Assembly: GCA_951394405.1 (NCBI GenBank)
Contig: OX596340.1
Coordinates: 2,542,001 to 2,606,000, forward strand
Length of the DNA: 64,000 nucleotides
Direction: 5' to 3'
Origin: Coprinellus micaceus
Taxonomy: Eukaryota > Basidiomycota > Agaricomycetes > Agaricales > Psathyrellaceae
Shown one piece after another: positions 12,447 through 21,310 of the stretch (its first letter is position 1; the number at the start of each line of letters is the position of its first letter). The position numbers and the translations under genes are program-made. Below the pieces are notes generated by a model, which did not search any database, was not told where the DNA came from, and was given only the letters and a program-made list of their open reading frames with translations.

Positions 12447-13985
12447 ATGGCACCCACATACCCCAAGTGTCATTGCAACCATTGCCATTTGGCGATGTCG
12501 AACAATTGTCCGAATCCTTACGACGCTGCGACCGTTCGAGGCTTTGTACGGGACTGGGCCAGTGAAGCTGCTGCTATAAAACTCCAACTTGAAGCCCTCC
12601 AGAGCCGATTCCAAGTATTAGAGACTTCATGCCAACTCTACAGCCCTATCCTAGCCCCGATCCGTCGCCTCCCACTGGAAATCCTCGGAGAAATCTTCTC
12701 ATGCGTCGGTTCGCAAACTTGCTTAATCAGCATATGTCGAGTATGCAAGATATGGCGCGACGCCGCGTATCTAACGCCGAGGCTTTGGCAACATACGGTC
12801 GTCGATTTAGACCGTTGGAGTCCGTCGCAGACGTACGAGTCTGTTGCAACTTGGATGTCTCGCTCAAAGACCTTGCCCAGGAACCTGACTCTAAATTCCC
12901 CGCGATGCTCAGGCGCCACCTTTGCCATAGCCCCGGGGCGGCGCTCTTACTATTGTAGCTGTGAAGTCGGTACTGGTGGATGTCGGTTTCAAACAGCCAT
13001 TGTCAAGAAGCTCCTTATGACTGGCCCTTCGCTGGGCCACGTCTCGATACGCTCTGCGAGTCCTCGCTGCCTAAGGCAAATGGCTGCGTACATCTCGGCC
13101 TCCCATGAACGGCGACCTTCGAGATGGCCTTGGAGCTCTCTCAGATCAATCACCATATCCGCCTCGGAATGGGTAGTCGGCGACGTGTGGGTCCCGTCCA
13201 CGACCTTCTCCTTCCTCCCTGATTCCATCCGAATCTTACAACTCGACCTGCCCCAACACGCGCGTACCCCGTACAAGTTGAGGATGGAGCTTCCTGCCGA
13301 GCTTCTGGGGCGCCTTACCTCTCTCGCGCTTACATGCGACTGGACGGGGGACTGGATCTTCAAGACCCTCAGACACTGCGCCAACCTCGAAGTTCTCAAA
13401 CTGTATCTGCAGAATGGGGATTTCAACTATTGGGAACGGGACGACGATCCTTACATGGTGGAAATATCGCAAGTGGGCGTCGGCCTAACCCTACCCAACT
13501 TACATACCCTCTTGATCGATGAACTTCCGGTACCCGGCTTGGCAGACCTCCAAATCCTCCGCCTTCCCTCCCTCCGTGACGTTTCTATCACGTTCGGCTT
13601 GCAAATACGGGCAGCCTGCACCGAACTTTGGGGTCCTACCATCCCACAAGAGTACCGAGATTCCCTGGCTGCTTTGGTCGGGGGAAACTGCGGTCCGCAG
13701 GAATCAGGCGTACATTTGCTGCGCATTGCGAATGTGGAATTGGAAGGCGACACGCTCGGCAAGGTCCTGCGAGGCCTCCCAGCACTCAAGCACTTGACAC
13801 TCGAACACGTGTTGGAGGGTATGGGATCCGATCTGTTCGAGCGGCTCTCCCGCTCCGCAGACCTCGTCCCTCGATTGAAGACGCTGGCGCTCCTCCGACT
13901 TCATGAGGATCCTAACCGTATGGTTGGCCTTGCAGAGTTCGTCAAAGAGCGTAAAGTTGAGTTCACGTCCACCCGGTGCATGTAG
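12447..13985 (+). CDS. F-box/LRR protein copy 2 (intact)
   Basis: A single 512-residue open frame, start MAPTYPKCHCNHCHLA. Order of parts: Cys/His-rich start (residues 8-21), predicted coiled coil (35-65), F-box-like core PIRRLPLEILGEIF (71-84) with CRVCKIWRDAA (97-107), a Cys-bearing linker (CSGA, YYCSCE, GGCRF), then about eight irregular leucine-rich repeats, ending STRCM. F-box proteins bind Skp1 and present substrates to SCF ubiquitin ligases; the LRRs would choose the substrate. Target unknown. It is the functional sister of broken copy 1, on the opposite strand across P450 copy 2. The two share upstream sequence as well. A TATATA element near 12103 could be its promoter. Confidence 0.88.
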   Translation: MAPTYPKCHCNHCHLAMSNNCPNPYDAATVRGFVRDWASEAAAIKLQLEALQSRFQVLETSCQLYSPILAPIRRLPLEILGEIFSCVGSQTCLISICRVCKIWRDAAYLTPRLWQHTVVDLDRWSPSQTYESVATWMSRSKTLPRNLTLNSPRCSGATFAIAPGRRSYYCSCEVGTGGCRFQTAIVKKLLMTGPSLGHVSIRSASPRCLRQMAAYISASHERRPSRWPWSSLRSITISASEWVVGDVWVPSTTFSFLPDSIRILQLDLPQHARTPYKLRMELPAELLGRLTSLALTCDWTGDWIFKTLRHCANLEVLKLYLQNGDFNYWERDDDPYMVEISQVGVGLTLPNLHTLLIDELPVPGLADLQILRLPSLRDVSITFGLQIRAACTELWGPTIPQEYRDSLAALVGGNCGPQESGVHLLRIANVELEGDTLGKVLRGLPALKHLTLEHVLEGMGSDLFERLSRSADLVPRLKTLALLRLHEDPNRMVGLAEFVKERKVEFTSTRCM

Positions 13986-14300
13986 CTCCTGTTTTCGATA
14001 GTGAATAAAAAGCACAGGGGACGTCGTTTTAGGATTAATGTATGAGTTTGCGTCTCGTGTATGGCGGTACTAGTTTGGGGTGATGAATGCTTGGGCGCCT
14101 ACTGTAGACAAGCGCCGCATCAATGATAATAGTTCGGGTGTTTTGTCACCAGGTCACCTTTGGGCGAGGTTGCGTACTTTTCATGGTGTGGCGAGTTTTC
14201 TGATTATTCTGTTATGGACGAGGCGTCCGAAGGCTGGGTTTCTGCGCTAGTGAGGGGTGAGTGGCCGATCAACCACAATAGACGCAAATATCCTGAGGGG

Positions 14301-14309
14301 ATATATAAA
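14301..14309 (+). promoter_or_regulatory. TATA box of the AMPK beta gene
   Basis: ATATATAAA, followed by a CT-rich stretch typical of fungal transcription starts, about 260 nt before the ATG at 14565. Confidence 0.6.
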
Positions 14310-14357
14310 GACGACGAGACGACGCTCGCTTCTTTCCCCTCCTTTCCTCCTTCCACC

Positions 14358-14549
14358 ATGTCTCTGAGCCGCCTCTCCACCCATAGAAAGGCATCCTCCT
14401 GCCCTCCCCTGCCCTCTACGGCTGAATCATCCCCAACAGGTCTGGACCATTCTGCGGGCCGCGCATGCTCCGGACTGCAGCCGGCGTTGGAGCTCCGCTG
14501 TCCCCGATCGAAGGTGGCTTGGAAAGGTACAACTGCGCTAGTTGTCTGA
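14358..14549 (+). other. Upstream ORF in the AMPK beta leader
   Basis: ATG in a good context (CACCATGTC) opens a 63-codon frame beginning MSLSRLSTHRK and stopping 15 nt before the main ATG. If the leader is unspliced this would repress or regulate translation of the kinase subunit. A 5' UTR intron that removes it is possible. Confidence 0.4.
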
Positions 14550-14564
14550 TCGCACTGGGGCTCA

Positions 14565-16433
14565 ATGGGAAACTCTGCGTCGAATCCCGCAAATGGCGCA
14601 AGACAGCTGCAACACCAGCGTCGTACTCAATCCCCGTCGCCCTCCCCAGGCGCTCCCCATCGTTCCCTACGCACCAAGAAAAAGTCCCTCGAACTCCCCG
14701 ACCTCGCCTCCCTGTCCTTGGCATCAGGAAACAATCCGCCCCATCGACACCCAAAGACACAGAGCATCCCGATCCCAACATCCGCTGGCGTAGATCCACA
14801 ACGAGAGCGCGGTCGAGTCATCCCAGACCCCTTCTCCGCCACCGACCTCCTCGATCCACCCTACAACAATAGTACCAACAACGCGGCACGGGGCACGCCG
14901 TACTACCGCACCCAGCAGCAACAGCAGCAACAGCAGCGACGCATCCAAGAGCTGTACAACCAATCGAACGTCCCTGCGTCCCCACCCGAGGTCCAGCAGC
15001 CACCAGGCTCACCCGCCTTCCGCCACGAAGTCGTACGCTCGTCGATCCCGTTGGCGCTGCAGCCGAAACCCCGGGTACTGGGTGGGGACGGGGCAGACCG
15101 GTCCCTGCTGCTCCCCGATGGCACGAAACCACAGCCGGTGGCCGTCAAGATCGTGTGGAGGGGCGGAGGGCACAACGTGTTGCTCGCGCGTGCGGGAGAT
15201 GATGACTGGAAGGGAAGGCGGATGATGGAACGCGAGAACGCAGGATCCCCGATATTCGAAACTACCGTCTACCTCCTCCCTGGAACCCACCACATCCGAT
15301 TCTTGGTCGATGATCAGTGGAGAGTCGCTGACGACCTCCCAACTGCTGTTGACGATCAGGGTTCGCTCGCCAACTATGTCGCGGTGCCCATCGGGGGCAC
15401 GAGCAGCGCTAGTATGAAGGCCAAGGACCCCAGCTTCTTCGCAGAGGGATCATCGACAGCGATCGCAGCCGCGGCAGCAGCAGCAGCAGCAAACTCACCC
15501 CCTCCCCCACGTACCGGCCCGAATCCCGCACAACAGGCTCAATGGACGAACGTTCTCCCACCAGAACTCCTCGAGGCGTTCAAGGAGGAGGAATTGTACC
15601 TCAATGCGAACCAGGGTCAGCCTGATCCCCAAACTCATCACCATCGCGTCAGCGGCTTCGTCCCTGCACCCAACATTCCGCCTGCACCTGCCCTGCCTCG
15701 GCACCTTGATAAACTCATTTTGAACAACAAGATCACCCCGGGCCCTGCACAGAGTGCGGTGGGTAATGTAGGTCCGGTTGGGAACGCGGCGAGTGTCGTC
15801 CAGAGCTCGGCACAGGTGGGAGGTGTGGGGAGTGGGCAGGGACGGTCGGGGAGGAGAGATCGGCGGGAGGGGGGAAGGGAACGAAGAGGGAGGGAGAGAG
15901 GATACTCGGATGCTACGAGTACACCCAGGAGGATGCCGCCACCCCCGCCTCCACCAAGCGAAGTTAGTGAGATCAGCTCGAGCTTCGTAGACTCTGGAAT
16001 GTCGACGACTCCAACTGCTGCTCGGAGCGTGCAGGCAAGTAGGAGTGGGACGACGATCGATACTATCACGGAGAGCGGGGCGACGAGCGAGACCGCGTCT
16101 GGAGCGAACTCGACTGCGGCTACGACACCAGCGTCGCCGTCGACGCCCGTACCTGGGGCATCGACACCCGCTCCGATGTTGACGCCCGTCCTCAGCGCGA
16201 GCGCACCGCAGGCGAGTCCGGGGGCGGCGGGTCTTGTGGCGTCGAGGGCGTTGACGATTGATACGATGAGTATGCCGCCGCTGACGGACGATGCGAGTGT
16301 GCTGGCTGTGCCGAGTCATGTTGTGCTGCATCATTTGTGTACGAGTGCGATTAGGAATGGGGTGTTGGCGGTGGCGACGACGACGAGGTATAAGAAGAAG
16401 TATCTCACTACGGTGTATTATAAGCCGACGTAG
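14565..16433 (+). CDS. SNF1/AMPK complex beta subunit
   Basis: Scaffold subunit of the glucose-sensing SNF1 (AMP-activated) kinase, homologous to yeast Gal83/Sip1/Sip2. Single exon, 622 residues. MGNSASN is a predicted N-myristoylation signal, supporting this start. A Ser/Pro-rich and poly-Gln segment (to about 160) precedes the CBM48 glycogen-binding domain (about 193-274: KIVWRGGGHNV, DDDWKGRRM, LPGTHHIRFLVDD). The C-terminal ASC domain that binds alpha and gamma subunits is split: its first part (about 325-390, LPPELLEAF, LPRHLDKLILNN) is separated by about 185 low-complexity residues from the last part (HVVLHHLCTSAIRNGVLAV, KKKYLTTVYYKPT). The gene sits inside the P450/F-box cluster but is a conserved single-copy gene. 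Confidence 0.93.
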   Translation: MGNSASNPANGARQLQHQRRTQSPSPSPGAPHRSLRTKKKSLELPDLASLSLASGNNPPHRHPKTQSIPIPTSAGVDPQRERGRVIPDPFSATDLLDPPYNNSTNNAARGTPYYRTQQQQQQQQRRIQELYNQSNVPASPPEVQQPPGSPAFRHEVVRSSIPLALQPKPRVLGGDGADRSLLLPDGTKPQPVAVKIVWRGGGHNVLLARAGDDDWKGRRMMERENAGSPIFETTVYLLPGTHHIRFLVDDQWRVADDLPTAVDDQGSLANYVAVPIGGTSSASMKAKDPSFFAEGSSTAIAAAAAAAAANSPPPPRTGPNPAQQAQWTNVLPPELLEAFKEEELYLNANQGQPDPQTHHHRVSGFVPAPNIPPAPALPRHLDKLILNNKITPGPAQSAVGNVGPVGNAASVVQSSAQVGGVGSGQGRSGRRDRREGGRERRGRERGYSDATSTPRRMPPPPPPPSEVSEISSSFVDSGMSTTPTAARSVQASRSGTTIDTITESGATSETASGANSTAATTPASPSTPVPGASTPAPMLTPVLSASAPQASPGAAGLVASRALTIDTMSMPPLTDDASVLAVPSHVVLHHLCTSAIRNGVLAVATTTRYKKKYLTTVYYKPT

Positions 16434-17554
16434 GGGTGTGTGTGTGTGGAGAGGAGGTGGTGTGGAAGGGAGGCTTTGTTCTGTTCGTTCTACGCGCTTT
16501 GGTCGCTTGGATTAGTTCTTGCTTTTTTGTTTTCCTTTCTTTTCTCTCCTGCCATTCTGTGCCCTCCTGAAGTGACTTTCTCGCACTCATATACGCACTG
16601 ATCCTGATACCACGTTTCTGGAATTTGACCCCCTCTCCCCTTTTCCTCCTTGCTTCGACCTATACACTCGAACCATTTCTTCCACCCGCTCATATAGACT
16701 GTCTTCTTCTCAAGTTACGTTTCATCGTGATTCCATACATATGCCCCCCGAACCTGTAGCCGTGAACTGCCAATCTGTGTTGTAATTGTAGGGCGATGCG
16801 GTTTCTCTTGCAATTCGATCATGTAGCCTTATCGGCAATGGCTTAGACTTTGCGGTTCAATCTTATCTTATCTTCTCAGCTTTATCTTATCACCTACCGT
16901 CCCCGCTTTGAAACTCCGCCAGCATGGCTTGCCACTGGGAATTCGAAATGAACTTGCTCTCTACTCTCTATCGACACCGCCCTGTAGTTCAACCGGTGCA
17001 ACTCCTAGCGCTACGACATCTCGTGAATGGTGGGACAACTTTCCGTGGAGCCAGGTGGCTTCCTGTGTCCCGGACATCTCATTTTGCCGCCCAGTGTCTT
17101 CGCATGTCCTTTCTGGCCAATCGCCATCGCCTGCTGGTCTGGCGCAGGGCCCTTCTCCCGAGACGCTGAAATCTTCACGCCTTCTAGCGCTGCCGATAAC
17201 TCCATTTTGTCTTGGGACATTGACGAAACCCGGTTCCAAAGGCGACCAACTATTTGACGCCCAACGAGCGCCGGCGCTTAGTGTAAACGGATTGGGCTGG
17301 CTTTTCTCAAGGTATATGGGCGATCTATCGGACATCCTCGTTTCGGGTGTACATTGACGTCACATATTGAACTTCAAAGATTTCTTTCTCCTCGGCGCCC
17401 CGTTAGACCTGGAAATAGATGCTTAGCGCGCGAATCGCTGGCAGCTCCATGGGAGCTGGCGCTAAACGCAATGGTATAATTTCACGGTTCTTCCCCTCTG
17501 TTTCCTTCACTCAAAGTAGTTTCGGTTTCACTCTTCCTCAAACAAACACTCAGA
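16434..17554. other. Intergenic: AMPK beta 3' flank and P450 copy 3 upstream block
   Basis: Starts with a short GT repeat. From about 16855 it is a diverged version of the block upstream of P450 copies 4 and 5: GATA-type run (16859-16895), then ACAACTTTCCGTGGAGC, then a GGACCTGGA stretch near the core promoter, then TATAAT at 17475-17480. CCGGCGCTTAG near 17271 resembles the shared motif. The long open frame through part of it is not convincingly coding. Confidence 0.5.
16859..16895 (+). promoter_or_regulatory. Cluster of GATA-type sites upstream of P450 copy 3
   Basis: TCTTATCTTATCT followed by TTTATCTTATC gives four TTATC cores in 37 nt, about 680 nt upstream of the ATG. Confidence 0.35.
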
Positions 17555-19972
17555 ATGATTTCCTCGTTGGCGCGAGGAGCATTAACCTTCGGCATCCTAT
17601 GGGCCATCTTCAAGTCACTGAAGAGGGCCTTTGGAAGGAATCCTCTGGACAACCTTCCCAGCCCGCCAGGGGGTTCCTTCCTCGTAGGTAAGCCGTCGCT
17701 TAGTCTAACATCAGCCCCCGACACTAATCCTACGATTACCTTTAGGACATTTCGACAAGGTATTCGACGTGGATGGGTGGGACTATCATAAGCGCCTGTC
17801 AGCGATGTGTATGATCTCCTCTGTGCGTATTCGGCCCAAGTTGACGGAAGATCTATAGATGGAGGCGTTATCAAGCTTCGGGGAGCCTTTGGTACTAAGG
17901 CACTGTTCGTCTACGACCCTAAGGCGCTGCACCATATCTTTGTCACGGATCAGCACATTTTTGAAGAGACCAAGGGGTTTTCCATGTAACGTCTCTCACT
18001 TCGATACCATGGGTATTGCTGACTCCGGACCGTGTTTTTTTACAGCGGTTCAGGCTTGGTTTAGGGGAAGGGTCTGCTTACAACCTCAGGGGAGCAGCAT
18101 CGTAAGCAGAGGAAGATGATTAATCCAGTCTTCTCAACGGCGCGTCTACGCGAAACGGGTCAGTATTTTCTGTGTTCATTATCAACCATGAGCATTAACT
18201 ATTTACGCCGTCCGTAGTACCTATCTTTTACGACGTGACTCACAAGGTATGTTCACGAACGTATATGCCGGTTGCCTGCGTTGAATTCCCCTCGTCCAGC
18301 TTCGAGATACGCTTGCAGGAAAGATCTCAAAGGGCCCTCAAGAGGTGCGTACGAATCTCTGAAAATGATGCTGCCAATTTCACAATCCATTGGAATTCTC
18401 TTCTAGATCGACGTGGCGCATTGGATGTCGAGGACTGCACTTGAGCTCATTGGGCAAAGTGGTCTAGGCTACACCTTCGACTCTTTGACCGAAGACTCGC
18501 AGCAGCACTCTTATGTTCGTGGGGTCCGGAAATTCAAGTACGTGACCCGACTCTCCTGCCAGCACCCAGTTCTTCATTAACGAACGACCAAAATTTGAAC
18601 CCAAGTGACACGTATGCGCGCCTTGGCTTTGCACGCGAATATGTCTTGCCTTTGGTGCACAACCTTGGTCCCCCGGGGTTCAGGCGCTGGGTCGTCGATA
18701 CTCTGCCTTGGAAGCCATTGAGGAGGATGAAGGATATTGCGGATATCATACAGAGCACGTCGGACGAAATCGTTGGCTCTAAGCGGAGGTCGATCAGGGC
18801 AGGTGACGAAGCGATCGCGAAACAAGTAGGAAAGGGCAAAGATATCATTAGTGTTTTGTGTAAGCACTCTCCTCCGCAGCCATGAAAAGGGATGTTCACA
18901 AATTACTGGGACTGCAGTGAGGGAGAATATGAAGGCTTCAGAGGATGACAGGCTAACCGATGAGGAACTCCTTGGCCAAGTTTCGTGAGTGTGCCTACCA
19001 AGGTTCTCCGTGGTTCGAGGATGCTGATTTACCTTCAGAACACTCACCTTTGCGGCCATGGACACGACGTCCAATGCGATCTCGCGTATTCTCTGGATTT
19101 TGAGCCGAAATATCGACGTTCAGACCAACTTACGAGAGGAAATCAGGAACGCGTACGAAGGGTTCGGTGGGGATAAACTCGGATACGACGAGCTGGTGGG
19201 CCGCCTCCCCTATCTCGATGCAGTGTGTAGGGAGACACTCCGCGTGTTCGTCACCATCCCTCTCGCCTCTTTGTCAGATGATTGACCGAGTTGTCTGATA
19301 TAGCTACGCACCTATACCCACCATCGCTCGAGAGTAAGCAACCGTTTCAATATTTTTAGCTACTGGACCCAACAAAACCCGTGCTTATCGCGTTTGTTCT
19401 CAATCTAGGACTCGTGAGGATGTCATCCTCCCATTCTCTGAACCCGTCCGTGGCAACGACGGTTCGGAAATGCACGAAGTCCTTGTCCCAAAGGGCACCA
19501 TGGTGTTTTCATCTCCCCTCTTGTCGAACTGCAATCCTGATGTGGGGATCTGATTCGTTCGACTGGAAGCCGGAGAGATGGATCGATGGCCTTCCGAGCT
19601 CTGTCGAAGAGGCAAAAATTCCAGGAGTTTATTCGCATCTGTCAGTCTCTTGCCTCTCCACGCGGGTATGTTTCCGGCGCTTAATACCCTGTTTAGGATG
19701 ACATTTATCGGAGGGGGAAGGGCGTGTATTGGTTTCCGGTTCTCCCAGCTCGAAATGAGTAAGTAACCGTTATTTTTGCTTCAGGCACTACTAACCTCGC
19801 TCGGTACGGATCATTTCCAGAGGTCATCCTTTGCGTACTCTTGGACAAGTTCAACTTTGCTCCGGCTAAAGGAAAGGAGATCGAGTGGAAGATGACCAGT
19901 ATTGTCACACCAGCAGTCGTTGGGGAACCAGGCACACCGCAGCTCCCTCTTGTGGTCAGCCTCGCTGACTGA
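17555..19972 (+). pseudogene. Cytochrome P450 copy 3, two disabling lesions
   Basis: The same 14-exon plan is recognisable from MISSLARGALTFG to VVSLAD with stop at 19970-19972. Two lesions break it. In exon 4 the conserved Phe codon of GLVFGKG is replaced by TAG at 18062-18064. In exon 12, two bases are missing at about 19542 (NPDVWGSDSFDW must shift frame), leading to an early TGA. No alternative acceptor keeps the frame past the first stop. I-helix AAMDTTSNAIS, ETLR, PERW and the heme loop FIGGGRACIGFRF are otherwise preserved, so inactivation is recent. One extra codon occurs before the ETLR region (LVGRLPYL). Exons 4 and 5 have normal splice borders. Confidence 0.88.
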
Positions 19973-21310
19973 GCTCGTGAATTGAGTTTATGGAATCTTC
20001 AGGTGAGCCTTCGACCTCCCGCTCACGACACCCTAACGTGAAGGTAGGAATGCCAAGAGCCAGCGTTCTAAGCTTCGGGAGTAAGCGGGCACTATTTATG
20101 TCGAGGGACCGGATTCAAGAGACACACACTGGCAGGTCGGTCAGCACGATGTAGCCTTTAGTAATTTCCGTATTCCCAACCTAAACATAGAGTAGTGCCC
20201 CGAGGTCTAGGCACGATCGCAGAATCCTGAAGGTGTGGCCTCGCCCCCAATCTCGATGAGGCCAAGAGAAGTGAGGGGCCGTAAGATCGCTCCGGGACGT
20301 CGATAACCTCGGCCTGGTATGATATGGTAATCGGAGAACAGTCTGAGTGGAGAAAGACGACCGGACGGGCGCTAAAGCTGAGTCGCCGATTGCACTAATC
20401 TCTATGATATTCTCCCTCCGAATGTCTGAGAACTGATATTCGGAATGGGCGACTACGTGCCGCCCAGGGGGGTTCGATCTACGGGGCCGTGAATCTTATC
20501 TTATCTCATGTTGATGCCTTATCTTCCTCCGCTGGCGAGCTGGCGGTTCAACTTGTTGCTCTCCACCACCACCACCCGGTATTTCAACGTCAATTCTTAC
20601 AACGGCTGCCGCTGCAACACCTGGGATAGGCCTAACGACTTTCCGTGGAGCCTGGTCCCTAGAGCACGGCAGCGAGTTTTGGGGTTCTATAGCCTTGTCT
20701 CGTTAACATCAATGTCTTCTCTTCTGTGACTAGGCGGTTCTCCCGTTTCTACTCTGGGGCTTCTGACCATGGGCGCTGCGCGGCGGCCGCTGAGTTGTCA
20801 TGCTGTCTTTGTTCCTGGCACTCCCTGCCGTAACTGCATTTCTTGCTGGCAACACGACCAGCAGCGAATCGAGCTGCGCGTATGCATACCTCGCAGGCGA
20901 CCTCTATCAGAACCGGAAGTGTGGTGCTTTGTCTGTTGCGCTCGCTCCTTAAGCAGCTAGGACGCGAGACCGCCCTCATGCCCGTGTGTGCGGAGAAGAT
21001 GAAAAGCTACTACCCTGTCCAGCCACCCGATGTAGGAACAGGTTCGTTTAGATATATTTAGGTCTTTCTCAAGGTGCGAGAGCGATCCCATTCCGGATGG
21101 AATTCGACGTCCCCGATATGATTTCGAAGACTTCTTCTCCTTCGGCACCCACTGGACCTGGAGAGGGATGCCAGGAGCTCTGGCTGCTGACTGAGATTGT
21201 GGGAGTAAGCATTCAACACGATAATATATGACCAGCCTTGGCCACCCCTCCTCTTTGTTTCTCACACCCATACTAGCTTCCCTCTACTGCTCTTCGAACG
21301 AGTGCTCACA
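19973..21310. repeat. Upstream block of P450 copy 4, duplicated at 24040-25348
   Basis: From about 20110 this is a diverged copy of 24040-25348. Shared landmarks in the same order: GGTCAGCACGATGTAGCC, AGGCACGA with CGCAGAATCC, GGGCGCTAAA (20367-20376), GAATCTTATCTTATCTC (20491-20507), TTCAACTTGTTGCTCTCC, CGACTTTCCGTGGAGC, TCTGGCTGCTGACTGAG, and a TATA-like element (21223-21230). It shows that the duplication unit was about 4 kb, gene plus upstream block. No intact ORF is conserved between the two copies. Confidence 0.75.
21223..21230 (+). promoter_or_regulatory. TATA-like element of P450 copy 4
   Basis: AATATATG about 85 nt upstream of the ATG, aligned with GATATAATT of copy 5 and TATAAT of copy 3. 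Confidence 0.45.

Noticed and set aside
16908..17357. 150-codon open frame upstream of P450 copy 3
   Set aside because: It lacks an ATG start, and the aligned upstream blocks of copies 4 and 5 do not keep the frame.
17555..19972. Repeat-induced point mutation as cause of the pseudogenes
   Set aside because: Lesions are mostly indels and a T-to-A type change; there is no dense C-to-T pattern and the duplicated intact genes are unaffected.
20470..20490. GGTTCGATC resembling a tRNA T-loop
   Set aside because: No acceptor stem or A box around it; it belongs to the duplicated P450 upstream block.
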